A stretch of DNA of 64,000 nucleotides, from positions 62,001-126,000 of the forward strand of contig JAMZAV010000799.1 in assembly GCA_024449915.1 (NCBI GenBank), given 5' to 3'. The notes beneath the pieces were generated by a model, which saw only the letters and a list, made by a program, of their open reading frames with translations, was not told the origin of the DNA and made no database searches. Origin of the DNA: Sweltsa coloradensis. Lineage: Eukaryota > Arthropoda > Insecta > Plecoptera > Chloroperlidae. The translations under genes were made by a program, and so were the position numbers. Of this stretch, positions 25,251 to 36,711 are shown piece by piece. Position 1 is the stretch's first letter; the number at the start of each line of letters is the position of its first letter.

Positions 25251-25645
25251 TGAATGAAGAGAGTTCATCACCTATTTAAGTTTCTTTTTATATTTTTTTT
25301 TTTTCCAAAGCTACAGAAATAACAGTAATTTGTTTCTGTATTATATTAAATTAAGTTTAGAAAGGTGGGGACCTTTCAGAGTTTAATACACAGGTGATAT
25401 AAATCGGACTTGATAACAGGAACTTGCCTTAGCTTTGCACGTTGGAATATTGCCGTGCCCTCCAGGTGCCTCACGCCCCGACAGCAGACGATGAATGAGT
25501 TGACTCGAACCCCGAGCTCTCAGCCGGCAGTGTTCCTGAAACGCACATTAAATACAAAGACAATACAACAAGAATGTTTCAAAATTATTCTTGCAAGCAA
25601 TATGGATAATTGTACGTGATTCAAACATTAATTCAATATTTATAC

Positions 25646-26766
25646 TAGGAAAACGCTAAAGTCCCGCCGCGTTGATGGATGAGCGTTTTTGTAAGTTTTT
25701 AGTTTGCGTGGGACCACTTTTCTTTTGCAAGTGCTTTGTGAATGCATTGTAGGTGACTGTTGTCAAGTTTCAATTGTTTCTTGTTAGTTGTTATTAAACG
25801 TCAAAAAACACATTTTAAAACCTTTATTTCTATGCATTCTGGCTAACTTTGTCAACTTTTGCAACTTTTTCTTACAAAAGGTACTACATCACCATAACCG
25901 TAATATCCATGTGAAATATGAACGTTGTTGCCCCACCCGTTTGGTCAAAATCGGCCTAAATGTGACGAAAATATCGCACTTAAAGTAAAAAAACTCATAT
26001 TAAAACCTTTATTTCTATAGATTCTAGCTAACTTTTTCAATTTTTTCTTTCAAAAGGTACTACATCACCATAACCTTAATGTCCATGTGAAATATGAACG
26101 TTGTAGCCCCACCCGTTTGGTCACAATCGGTCCAAATGCGACGAAAATATCGCACTAAAAATCGAAAAACTCATATTAAAACCTTTATTTCTATGGATTC
26201 TAGATAACTTTCTCAGCTTTTTATTTTAAAAGGTACTTCATCACCATAACCTCAATGTCCATGTGAAATATGAACGTTGTAGCCCCACCCGTTTGGTCAG
26301 AATCGGCCCAAATGTGACGAAAATATCGAACTAAAAATCGAAAAACTCATATTAAAACCATAATTTATATGGGTTCTAGCTAACTTTTTCAGCTTTTTGT
26401 TTCAAAAGGTACTACATCACCATAATCCTAAAGTTCATGTGAAATATGAACGTTGTAGCCCCACCCGTTTGGTCAGAATCGACCCAAATGTGACGAAAAT
26501 ATCGCACTAAAAATCGAAAAAAACCGTAAAAGTACGATATTCATGAGAAATATTTCTTCGATTGTACCCAAAAACGTAGCAAGTCTAAGTTCAGAGAAAA
26601 CAAAGGTCCCCTCAAATTTTCATCAAGATCGCATATGCCGTTTGCCCGGTAGAGAGCGAACAAACAGACAGAAAAACAAACAAAAAAAAAAACAAAACAT
26701 TGGAGCTAAATTTTTTGGGGGTCAGTGAAATTGAAGTCTTCGCTTCGCTCGCTACGCTCATCCAAT
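25646..26766 (+). mobile_element. GAGCG-family related element, longer type
   Basis: Starts taggaaaacgctaaagtccc and ends tcgctacgctcatccaa like the MITE family. The middle instead holds four ~170-bp tandem units (acatcaccataacc, then tgaaatatgaacgttgtagc, cccacccgtttggtca and tgacgaaaatatcg). It is a sibling family with the same ends but a different core. No transposase. Confidence 0.65.
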
Positions 26767-26959
26767 TAATATCAGTACACATCCTCGTGGAAGGGTTAAT
26801 TACTGTGGCCTTGGTGGTCTAGGAGCGGGAGATCCACATTTTCCCTTACCTACTTCCCTCCGCCGGTTTTTCTTCCAGAGTCGTCGCACAGTCGTTCTAC
26901 AGAACAGCCCCAGATGGAAGTTGTAACAATCACACGAACAGTTACCAAGAGCGTACGTA

Positions 26960-27228
26960 GCGTGTAAGGCACTCTGCTCTTTTCTTCAGACGCGAGAGAA
27001 CTCAGGTTGTGAATCATACGTCTGGTTGTGTTACTATATGAATATGGTAGAGCATAGAGCACTCTGCTCTTTTCTTCAGACGCGAGAGAACTCAGGTTGT
27101 GAATCATATGTCTGGTTGTGTTACTATATGGATATGGTAGAGCGTAGAGCACTCTGCTCTTTTCTTCAGACGCGAGGGAACTCAGGTTGTGAATCATATG
27201 TCTGGTTGTGTTACTATATGGATATGGT
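26960..27228. repeat. 90-bp tandem repeat, 3 copies
   Basis: Unit includes gcactctgctcttttcttca, then gacgcgagagaactcaggtt. It starts at 26969, 27059 and 27149 with two or three differences between copies. Because 90 is a multiple of three, frames stay open on both strands, giving 30-residue repeats each way. That openness is not evidence for a gene. Confidence 0.9.
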
Positions 27229-27555
27229 TTCGAAACTTCTCACTTTATGTCGTCACATTTGTATATTGGTGTTCGGGACTCAACCAATTTTCCACTCTGC
27301 GTTATGTTGCACAGTAGTAATACATTTAATTTTTTTACATACAATCATGCAGCTTAGCATTGTTTTCAAGTTAATTGTAAAGCTTTTATTCTTCACCCAA
27401 AATGCCCGAGTAAATGTGTATAGTTTGCTTGAATAAATCTAGATACTTGTGGTCATACAACTTTTCATCTTTAGCTGACAGCTGTGCTAAGTTTTGTGAG
27501 TCCTGCATGCCAGTTGGTTGTGTGCAAAAAGGATTTTGAGTAAATGTTCCTTATC
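27229..27555. other. Non-coding; target site of the gypsy element
   Basis: No gene seen. The last five bases, ttatc (27551-27555), are the left target duplication of the retrotransposon that follows. Confidence 0.55.
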
Positions 27556-27648
27556 TGTTGTGTATCCGACCTAGGCCTAGGCCCAGGCCAATTCAACTTC
27601 AATACAATTACAACTCGCGATGCCACGAGTGGGATCAATCAGTGAATT

Positions 27649-28404
27649 TTGCATAACAAACCAATTGAGTGGAATGTTTATGTAGACCGACTCAAATACT
27701 TTCTTAAAGTTAATTCCATTTCTGAGCCAGGCTTGAAAAAGGCCACGCTCTTAGCAGAGTGTGGCAATGCAGCTTTCAGCATCATACGATCGCTGGCTAA
27801 GCCTGCAGAAATTTTTGAGAGATTTAATTTCCAAACACGTACACAGGGTGAACAAAAGGGCGTGTGTGCATATGTCGCAGCCCTTCGCTGCTTAACGCAG
27901 AACTGCAATTTTGACAATAAATTAGAGACTAGGCTTCGTGATCAGCTTGTGTGCGGAATGCGAAATGAAGAAGTGCAGAGAAGGCTACTTGCGGAACCTG
28001 CTCATACACTTAAATCAGCTATTGAAATCATACAAGCAGCCGAATCAGCAGCCGGCCAAGTAAAACAAATGCGAGCTAATTCAGCATCATTAGGCCATGA
28101 TAATGGCGAGGTTAATAAAATCAGTACTCCTAGGCCTAGCAAATTCAAAAATACAAATCATTCTAGGCCTAATTCCAAGGGCAAATCAAATTCTAGCTAC
28201 TTTAAGCAGCAAGGCCTATGCTTCAGCTGTGGTGGTCACCATAACCGACAGTCGTGTAAGTTCAGGGACGCTACGTGGCGACGTTGTGGCAAACAAGGTC
28301 ACATTCAAAAGGTATGTAGATCCACTCAACCTAACCAGAATCACAGGGGGACTACGACTACTCACTCCATGGAGAATACCGTTGACACATCACATGTTAA
28401 ATAA
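27649..28404 (+). pseudogene. gag region of the gypsy element
   Basis: A 251-codon open stretch. The N-terminal half is like capsid regions of this retroelement group (short motifs YVDRLKYFL and LLAECGN). Near the C-terminus is an intact zinc knuckle, CFSCGGHHNRQSC (CX2CX4HX4C). A second knuckle follows, in which the first Cys is replaced by Trp (WRRCGKQGHIQKVC). It ends before the protease region. The function would be particle assembly and RNA packaging. The element as a whole is dead, so this is annotated as a relic. Confidence 0.8.
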
Positions 28405-28439
28405 AGCCAACATGGTGAGTACATAAACTATCTCAACAG

Positions 28440-31310
28440 GATACATACTTCTAAACTGCATGCCAATATCGTATTGGATGGACGTAACTGTTCCATGGAA
28501 ATCGATAGTGGGTCCAATTATTCTTTAATTTCTGAAGACTGTTTCAATTCGCTCTGGCCCATCGATAAACCAATACTTCATCATTTCAATCTTTAGTTGA
28601 TCGATTATCAACAACAAGCAGTCAGAATTAAGGGCATCTGTACTGTTAAGAGTAAGCTATGGTCCTATTCAAGCTAATCTTTACTTGTAAGTAGCACGAG
28701 GTAGGGGGGTTAACCTACTCGGCCTTGATTGGTTCCAACCATTAGGCATACAGCTTACTGGTCTTCATCATACGAATAGGCATGAACAGGATGCAATTCA
28801 AGCAATTCTAGAGGAACATAAAGCTGTTTTCTCTGAAGACATGGGGACATTCAAGGGAGAGCCCGTTGCTCTTGCTCTTGATCCACATGTAATGGGATTC
28901 GTTTAAAAGCGCGCAAGATTCCGTTTGCTCTTATTGAGAAGATTGATACGGAAATAGATCGTCTTCTGGACCAAGGTATTCTAGAACCAACTACTAGTCC
29001 AAAATGGTGAACGCCGATCGTAATCAAGAACAACGTAGAGATACGAATCTGCGGGGATTACAAGGCAACGATTAACAAAGCGCTTAAACCTCACCCGTGC
29101 CAAATTCCAACAGTCATCCATTTACTAGCAAAAATGTCTGGTGCCCGCGTTTTCACGAAACTCGATTTAGCACAGGTATACCTCCATCTGACTGTCGACG
29201 ATGCTTCAGCCGAAGCTCAAACGATAGTAACCCATAGAGGAGCATTCCGAGTACGTCGATTTCAATATGGCGTAAGCTCCGCACCAGGAATTTTTCATTA
29301 ATTTATAGAAGATCTTCTATCGGGGATACCTGGCGTCATTGTCTATTTTGATGACATTCTTATTATTGCAGACACGTTAGAGCAGTTACTCGAACGTCTC
29401 AACTAGGTGTTGAAACGTTTCGAAGAAAAAGGAATTCAAGTTCGACGTGATAAATGTAAGTTCGTAGTGCCAGAAGTTGAGTTCCTCGGATTCCGGGTCA
29501 ACGCAGCTGGCATCCAACCTTCCATTGACAAAGTACGAGCCATCCGGGATGCTCCTGCACCGAAGAACAAAGGTGAGTTGCAGGCTTTCCTGGGCCTACT
29601 GAACTTCTACCATCAGTTCTTGAAGGGTAAAGCATCAGTAGCGGAGCCTCTCCACTGACTTTTTGATAAAGAAACAAATTGGGAATGGACGGTCAACCAT
29701 GACCAAGCTTTCAAGTCTGTTAAGGAACTGCTATCCTCGGACCTAATCCTTACTCATTATGACTTACATAAGCCATAATACTTACTTGTGATGCATCTCC
29801 ATTCAACATCGGTGCCGTTCTTAGTCACAAAATAGATGACAAAGAGTTACCTTTTGCATTCTACTCTCGCACAATGTCTCGAGCGGAGAAGGGATACTCA
29901 CAGCTTGATAGAGAGGCATTTAGTATCGTTGCTGGAGTTAAAAAGTTCCATGACTACCTGTATGGTCGAGATTTTGCCATTGTGACCGATCATAAACCGT
30001 TGCTAGGGTTATTCACCCAAGAACGAGTTACACCTCAGATACTATCCCCTAGACCTAGAATGATGCACTGGGCATTATTGTTGAATGCTTATCAATATTC
30101 ACTGATACACAAACCTGGTAAGACTATTTTGCACGCTGATGGTCTCAGCAGAATTCCGTTACCAGTGCCAGAGTTTGAAGCTCCACTTCTCAACGAAATA
30201 TTTCTCCTCAAAACAATGTTAAACCCACCATTGAATGCTAGCGTCATTGTTAAACTTTTTAAGAAAGACCCAGTGCTCAGTCAAGTATTAAACTGGGTAT
30301 GGAAAGGATGGCCTAGTACGAAATTGCCTTCGCAGTTTCAGCCATTTTCTACTAGGCAACTCGAATTGTCTGCATACCAAGGGTGCCTCTTGTGGGGAAG
30401 TCGAGTCGTTATACTTACAGTTAGTTGAGAATCTGTACTTCAATCCCTTTATTATGGTCACCCTGGAATCGTTCAAATGAAAGCATTAGCTCGAAGCTAT
30501 GTATGGTGGCCTGGCCTCGACCAAGATGTCAAGAAAACCGTGGGACAATGCGCGACTTTTGTCAAGAATCTAGACCAGCCCCTACAAAAGAGCCTCCAAG
30601 GTCTTGGGAAGTCACCAAAAATCCATGGTCTCGTTTGCATATCGACTTTGCAGGGCCATTCCAAGACCAAAATTTTCTTATTATTGTCGATTCATTTTCA
30701 AAGTGGTTAGAAGTATTGAAAATGCCGTCTACTACTTCACATGCTGTTATCACTGTACTTCGCAGGTTGTTTGCAACTCACGGACTGCCTGATTCCATAG
30801 CTTCCGATATCGCTAGCCAATTCACGTCTTCTGAATTCAAGAGTTTCCTGTCCAGTATTGGCAGTCGTCAAATCACAAGTGCACCTTTCCATCCATCAAC
30901 AAATGGCCAAGCTGAACGAATGGTTAGAACGACCAAGGAATCGCTGAAACGGATTCTACATGGCGACTGGGATCACCGGTTAGCAAGTTTCCTATTAAAC
31001 AGCACGTCACGCCTTCATCTTCGACGGGAAGGAGTCCAGCGGAAATGCTCATGAACCGAAGACCCGCAGGACCGTCTTGGATCGCTTACATCCAGATTTC
31101 CATTTCGCTCGTCAAGAAGACCACGAAAGGGTTGCAAAAATTCCTTGTACATTCTCCAAGAACGACATGGTGTACATCCGCAACTACGCAGATGGTCCTA
31201 AATGGATTCCAGGAATTGTTATGGAGTCAACGGGCCCCATTTATCTACCGTGTTGCATCTCTAGAGGGTCAAGTTTACCGACGTCACGTCGACCAGATGT
31301 GCAGTAGAGT
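28440..31310 (+). pseudogene. pol region of the gypsy element, interrupted
   Basis: In order: aspartic protease with IDSGS near 28501-28515; reverse transcriptase with the catalytic YFDD at 29344-29355 followed by a thumb (29407-29658); RNase H with TDHKPL near 29984-30001; and an integrase. The integrase zinc-binding part has lost one Cys (CATF instead of CxxC, near 30549), while its core shows HIDFAGPF, a second Asp in SD(I)ASQF and the Glu in NGQAER (30640-30925). In-frame stops and shifts occur, for example near 28595, 29300, 29404, 29656 and 30426. It resembles the gene predictions named K02A2.6-like in insects. Not functional as it stands. Confidence 0.85.
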
Positions 31311-31575
31311 GTTTTCTGCCACCTTTACTGAACGTCCGATAATTTCATCACCTTGCCCAACTGCCATTCCTATTCCTCAACGTCCACACCATGTCCCTGC
31401 TCAAGAAACTCTCATTCTGGTGGTACCTCCTACACCTGAGCTGTTACAGGAACCGCCTGCAGTCGTGCCAGCTGGGTCTCCTGTCAGTACTCGGAGCTGC
31501 CCACAACGTGCACTGTGCAGTAAGGCCCCCTCCACATCTCGCGGACTACTATTGGTCCCCACTACAAGGGAGGGG

Positions 31576-31854
31576 TGTTGTGTATCCGACACATTCCACA
31601 AAACAACAACAACTTCCCGAGTCCGGAGCAGTTGGCGCTCCTGATGCCGGCCGCGATGCTAGCGTCGAATGGAATCAGCCCACTTCTTGCTCGCAGCTGC
31701 TGCCGACTAGGCTGATGAATCAAGCAAGGCTGTTTATTGTATTGTGAATTTCATCTGTATTTAGTGCAGCAATCCTAACTTTTTCTTGTAATATTTCATC
31801 ACATAATAAACAAGTAGTTCAGCATAACCATTCTATGAATGTTATTACGCAACA
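31576..31854 (+). repeat. 3' LTR of the gypsy element
   Basis: 279 bp starting tgttgtgtatccgac directly after the polypurine tract and ending ttattacgcaaca. It has terminal TG...CA and is followed by the ttatc duplication. aataaa at 31805-31810 could be its poly(A) signal. Confidence 0.8.
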
Positions 31855-31859
31855 TTATC

Positions 31860-32600
31860 TAACTTTTTTTCTCGCCTTACACACCAAGATCCTCTAGTAG
31901 GAGAGCGGTTTTAATTCTATCCATAGTTTTCCCCTAGTCCACTGTGACTTTAGATATTTTTTATGGTTGACTAACGTCATAGCTGTACAAAGCTTTGCAC
32001 AGATGTCATTGTCACAGATAAATAGTTTTAATGTTACGTCTATAAAATGATGACTTGTACTTGTAGTCGAAATATGTCAACAGTGATAGTTTAGATGTCT
32101 ATTCAACACTTAGTGTCCGAAGTTGGTGAGAGCGTGTATGTATTATGTCTCTAAAATGTGCTTAGGCTCCTATTTTAAATACTTTGTTAAACAATTGATT
32201 TGCTTAACAGCTCGTTAAGCATGATATTATTACCAATCCAAAATTGCAATAATTGTGTAGGAACAAATGTGTTTAAAAGGGGTATTACGCTTGGACTGAA
32301 TGGATATTACATGAGAACTGCTGCCGGCTGGCAAAGATCTCTTCTTACAATCGAGAGTGAGCAGAACAGATGAGCGCATGCGCACTACCATAACATGCAA
32401 CATGCCTAAAGAAATCTTTTTATCCAGGCAATTGTAGCGAACTTAGACCCAAAACTGCGATTGAGGCTGGCTAAATCTGACTGCAACTTCAATGTAATAC
32501 CCCCTTAACACAGAAAAAAAATGTGTTGGCAACATTATGATAACTGGCCTATCATAAACCAGCTGTATCTTGCTGCAAGAAGCAAAATCCTAAGTGGACG
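31860..32600. other. Presumed intron 5' of exon C
   Basis: AT-rich with no recognised repeat or gene. It leads into the doubled acceptor region of exon C. Confidence 0.45.
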
Positions 32601-32670
32601 TCTCTGACATGTGTGCCGGTGTTTCAGCAGCCGTAGCTTGGCCCCTGCCCGTCATCACCGTGATCGCAGA
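32601..32670 (+). repeat. Upstream copy of exon C acceptor (decoy)
   Basis: 70 bases (tctctgacatgtgtgccggt, gtttcag, then the first coding bases) are repeated exactly at 32681-32750, 80 bp downstream, with ctctgatgtg between. The acceptor AG of this copy is at 32626-32627. If it were used in the shared phase, reading would pass through W-P-L-P, continue for 28 codons and hit tag at 32714-32716 within the second copy. Confidence 0.92.
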
Positions 32671-32707
32671 CTCTGATGTGTCTCTGACATGTGTGCCGGT
32701 GTTTCAG

Positions 32708-32970
32708 CAGCCGTAGCTTGGCCCCTGCCCGTCATCACCGTGATCGCAGACGCGACGGAGGCGACGAAGCAGCGCCGATGCGCCCTCTGCTACCAGAACT
32801 ACAACCAAGAAGATCTGATGCACCACGTGAAAAACTGCGCTAAGGAGCCGATCTTCACGTGCGAGCTGTGCCCCTTCGTGTGTCGGAACCAGTACCTGTT
32901 CAAGGAGCATGTCACCTTCCAGTGTGGCAAGGTGCTGCCATGTCCGACTTGCAGCAAGACTACAACGTAA
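32708..32970 (+). pseudogene. lola-like zinc-finger 3' exon C, truncated
   Basis: Starts after the second gtgtttcag in the common phase. Full codon 4 is Trp, in A-V-A-W-P-L-P-V-I. Finger 1 is CALC with H-x3-C and finger 2 is CELC with H-x4-C; a third begins (CPTCSKT) and stops at taa, 32968-32970. The DNA after this point still resembles the rest of an exon of this family but in changing frames: aagcgtgacctgaacttccat, a 2-base loss, gaaaatgagtgtgcc, then a further finger-like piece to about 33070. So one indel near 32965 and more downstream cut off what was probably a longer array including the final CCHH finger. It could still yield a two-finger isoform. No poly(A) signal was placed with confidence. 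Confidence 0.65.
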
Positions 32971-33070
32971 GCGTGACCTGAACTTCCATGGAAAATGAGT
33001 GTGCCAGGTTTCTTGACTGTAATTTGCAAGAACTATAATGAATGGCAAGTGTTTATAAAGGCAACGGTTC

Positions 33071-33774
33071 ACGTGAATACTAATGTATATCGTTTGTGTT
33101 ATAAACTTTTCAGGCTTCGAATTTCACATAGCACATGCAGTTTGTACGGGAAATTGTTATAGAAATGAGTTTCGGTTCGAAGTGATTCTAAAAATGTATG
33201 GCAAGTAACTATCTTAGTATCGGATTGTAACATGCAAGTATTTGATCATCAAGATATCTGTTGAGCGTAGAAACATTATCTTCCATGAAAAACCTCTCAA
33301 AAGTTGACTAATTTTATTTTTAAATGAAAAGGCATTGGTTTAGTTCCAATGGTCACTATTTTACTTAATATTTACAGAAATTAATTCGAATCGACTTTCT
33401 ATATTTGACAAAATTTATTATATGATTATAAATATAATATCAGAGTCGACAAAGGAGTTTTAAAAAAATTTTTGTCGATTGCTATTTAGTTTGGGACATA
33501 TTTATTTTCTTGTCTAGTTAGTTGTTTGCGTTTGTATTTAGTCATACTACCAGTCACTGTGATACATTCAATCTTAGTCATTGTCTACATAGCTTTCTTC
33601 TCTTCCAGTTGCCGCACACAATAATTGTAATATTTAATGGTGTTGCTAATGGTGTTAACTTGGTGTTTGTTTAATGTAATAATCATAAAATATTATCTGC
33701 AACTTTTATATTCTGTGATAATTGATTTACAATGGTGTATCTTGTTGGGTCATAGAATAGTGTATTGTTAATTG
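33071..33774. other. Non-coding downstream of exon C
   Basis: AT-rich; no gene or strong repeat seen. Confidence 0.45.
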
Positions 33775-34535
33775 TTGGATGAGCGGAGCGAGCGGAGCGA
33801 AGATTCCATTTCACTACACCGGAGAAAAAAATCCGGAATGTTTTTTTTCTTTCTTTCTTTTTTTTTGTATTTTTGTGTGTTTGTTAACACGATTCCGGCT
33901 AAACCAATACTCTAATTGCCATGAAATTTTATAGAGGCCTTCGAAATCTCTGAACTTAGAACTGCCACGTTTTTGAGCGCAATCGAAAAATTATCTCTCA
34001 TGAAAATCGCAATTTTACGATTTTTTTCGATTTTCAAAAAAATTCTTCGACTTATAACACCTACATGCTTTATCCGATTTCAATTATTTTTTTCACAGAA
34101 CCTTGATTTTATTAAGATATTTGTGTGAAATTAGAGCGCAATCAAAAAAATATTTTTCATGAAAATAGAAATTTTGCGGGTTTTTTCTTTTCTTAAACCA
34201 ATTTTTTGACTTATAACACTTTATGCTTCATCCTTTGTAATGATTTTTTCACAGAACCTTAATTTTATGAATTTATATACTCGTGTGAAATTTGAGTGCA
34301 ATCGAATAATAATTTCTTATAAAAATCGCAATTTTTCGATTTTTTCTTTTTTAAAAGTTATGATTTATTAAAAAAAAAAAAGTTTATTTTTTATTTTATT
34401 TAATTTAATTTAAAAAAATCTTGAACTAAGGATTTTTTTTTTCACAGAACAACAGAAAATCCGAAAAACACATGGCAGCTCAATGCACCAATTACGCTCA
34501 TCCAACAACGCGGCGGGACTTAAGCGTTTTCCTAG
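33775..34535 (-). mobile_element. GAGCG-family MITE, copy 3
   Basis: On + it starts ttggatgagcggagcgagcg and ends cgggacttaagcgttttcct then agta. Same subrepeats as copies 1 and 2. It abuts copy 4 head to head with only a few bases between. Confidence 0.75.
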
Positions 34536-34540
34536 TACTG

Positions 34541-35295
34541 TTGGATGAGCGTAATTGGTGCATTGAGCTGCAATGTGTTGTGCGGATTTTCTGTTGTTCT
34601 GTGAGAAAATCATTACTAAGTTGAAGATTTTTTTTAAATTAAATTAAATAAAATAAAAAATTAACTTAAATTTTTAATTTGTTTAATTAATCGTAATAAT
34701 TTAAAAAAAGGAAAAAATAGTTAAATTGAAAATTTTATAAGAAATAATTATTTGATTGCACACACATTTTACACGAATACATTTATTTATTAAATTAAGG
34801 TTCTATGAAAAAATCATTACGATCGGATAAAGCATGTAGGTGTTATAAGTACAAAGAATGGTTTAAAAATTTAAAAAATCGTAAAATTGCGATTTTCATA
34901 AGAAATAATTTTTTGATTGCGCTCAAATTTCACACGAATATATTAATTCATAAAATTAAGGTTCTGTGAAAAAATCATTACATTCGGATAAAGCATGTTG
35001 GTGTTTTAAGTCGAAGAAATTTAAAAAAAAATCGAAAAAAATCGTAAAATTGCTATTTTAATGAGAAATAATTTTTCGATTGCGCTCAAAAACGTGGCAG
35101 TTCTAAGTTCAGAGATATCGAAGACCCCCATAAAATTTCATCGCAATTGGACTATCGGTTTAGCCGGAATCGTGTTAAAAACAGACAAAAATACAAAAAA
35201 GAAAAAAGAAGAAAAAAAACATTCCGGATTTTTTTTCCTGTGTAGTGAAATGGAATCTTCGCTTCGCTTGCTACGCTCGCTACGCTCATCCAATT
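34541..35295 (+). mobile_element. GAGCG-family MITE, copy 4
   Basis: Starts ttggatgagcgtaattggtg and ends gctacgctcatccaatt. It lacks the outer taggaaaacgcttaagtccc piece that copy 3 shows at the same junction, so the two may have shared it or one inserted into the end of the other. Confidence 0.75.
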
Positions 35296-35892
35296 ATTTT
35301 CGTAATTTACAAAGTATTGTTTGCTGTAAATCTTGTCTTTGTGCAAGTGACTTTTAAAATGTTAATAAACCCGTTGTGTACACTGTGCATGCACTGTGCA
35401 CACTTGTTCAGTTTCGTACTATTTTCTTGGCACAAGTTGTAATTTTGCACTTATCATTAAAATCAAAATATATATTTGTATTGTACTTTGTTTTAGTTAA
35501 TTACAAGTATATTGAATTCACCTGATCACATCATTTCTCAAAGACCAAGCCTTGATATGTTTACATAAATAAAGATATATATTTACTTTCATTTCATTTC
35601 ATTTCATTTCCTTTTTATTCACAGATTCGTACATAGTAAAAATATACCATCACATGCAATTCGAGTTTATAAATTTAGTGTCGTGATGAGGATTGCAATT
35701 AATTTGGACCAAGCAGTCTCGTCACACACTGAGTAGTCTTCGCTGTTTTGACACGACTATTAAGTAACTGAAAACTCTTATCACTGATTCATCCGAGATA
35801 ATTTAATGTTAACAAGCGGGGCGCGTGTAAAACTAGTACACCATTGACTGATTTGATTTGGTAAACAAAATATAAAATAAACCTTCTCATTC
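35296..35892. other. Non-coding with short (TTCAT)n
   Basis: A small ttcatttcatttcatttcat run lies at about 35589-35610. No gene seen. Confidence 0.45.
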
Positions 35893-36303
35893 TCTCACAG
35901 TTACACCCTCATATATCTTGACATCAGCTATGGTATTTACGCCTAGTGCTATGAAACATCACCCTCACAGTTACACCCTCACATCTTGACATCAGCTGTG
36001 GTATTTACGCCCAGTGCTATGAAACATCACCCTCACAGTTACACCTTCACATCTTGACATCAGCTGTGGTATTTACGCCTAGTGCTATGTAACATCATCC
36101 TCACAGTTACTCCCTCACATCTTGACATCAGCTGTGGTATTTACGCCTAGTGCTATGAAACATCACCCTCACAGTTACACCCTCACATCTTGACATCATC
36201 TGTGGTATTTACGCCTAGTGCTATGAAACATCACCCTCACAGTTACACCCTCACATCTTGACATCAGCTGTGGTATTTACGCCTAGTGCTATGACACATC
36301 ACC
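35893..36303. repeat. 68-bp tandem repeat, 6 copies
   Basis: Units (ctcacagttacaccctcaca, tcttgacatcagctgtggta, tttacgcctagtgctatgaa) start near 35894, 35964, 36032, 36100, 36168 and 36236. The first is 70 bp, the rest 68 bp. Few differences between copies. Confidence 0.92.
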
Positions 36304-36711
36304 ACCACTTCATCGCGTAGAAACGATATGGTATAATATTGTCTCAATCAATTCAATAATGTGAGTTTGTTTCCTTAGCACAGTTGACTGTAGAGACTTC
36401 ATCAAAGTTTTGAATTTAGGTCATCATTTCCACGTTGATAATTTTTTTAATTGTTAAGGCAGGTTTTGGGGTTCATTTTGAATACTTATTTCCAAGTTTA
36501 AAAATCTCATGATTTTTTTTACAGAACGAAGCTTATTATTATTTTTCTCTTTAAATACTCACTTCGTTTAAATAACATACATTTTTTACATTTTTTCACT
36601 TCCATTGCGTATCATAACGATTTTCAATATGGAACGACATTCATTTACATCTAGTTTTCATTTCATCGGGGTCTTAAAAATATTTATTTATTTTCTTTGT
36701 CCACATATATT
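36304..36711. other. Non-coding, nothing recognised
   Basis: AT-rich spacer between the 68-bp array and the next MITE. Confidence 0.4.

Larger units (their letters stand above)
27556..31854 (+). mobile_element. Ty3/gypsy LTR retrotransposon, defective
   Basis: About 4.3 kb. It is bounded by a 5-bp duplication, ttatc, at 27551-27555 and 31855-31859. It carries gag, protease, reverse transcriptase, RNase H and integrase regions in the Ty3/gypsy order. The 3' LTR (31576-31854, tgttgtg...gcaaca) follows a polypurine tract (aagggagggg). Of the 5' LTR only the first 15 bases (tgttgtgtatccgac, 27556-27570) remain, so it lacks a promoter copy and could not complete a cycle. Coding parts are interrupted by several stops and frameshifts. 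It inserted in the same orientation as the zinc-finger exons, between exons B and C. Confidence 0.88.

Noticed and set aside
25083..25271. Repetitive minus-strand peptide
   Set aside because: Translation of the heptamer array.
26850..27436. Repeat proteins on both strands
   Set aside because: Explained by three copies of a 90-bp unit whose length keeps frames open.
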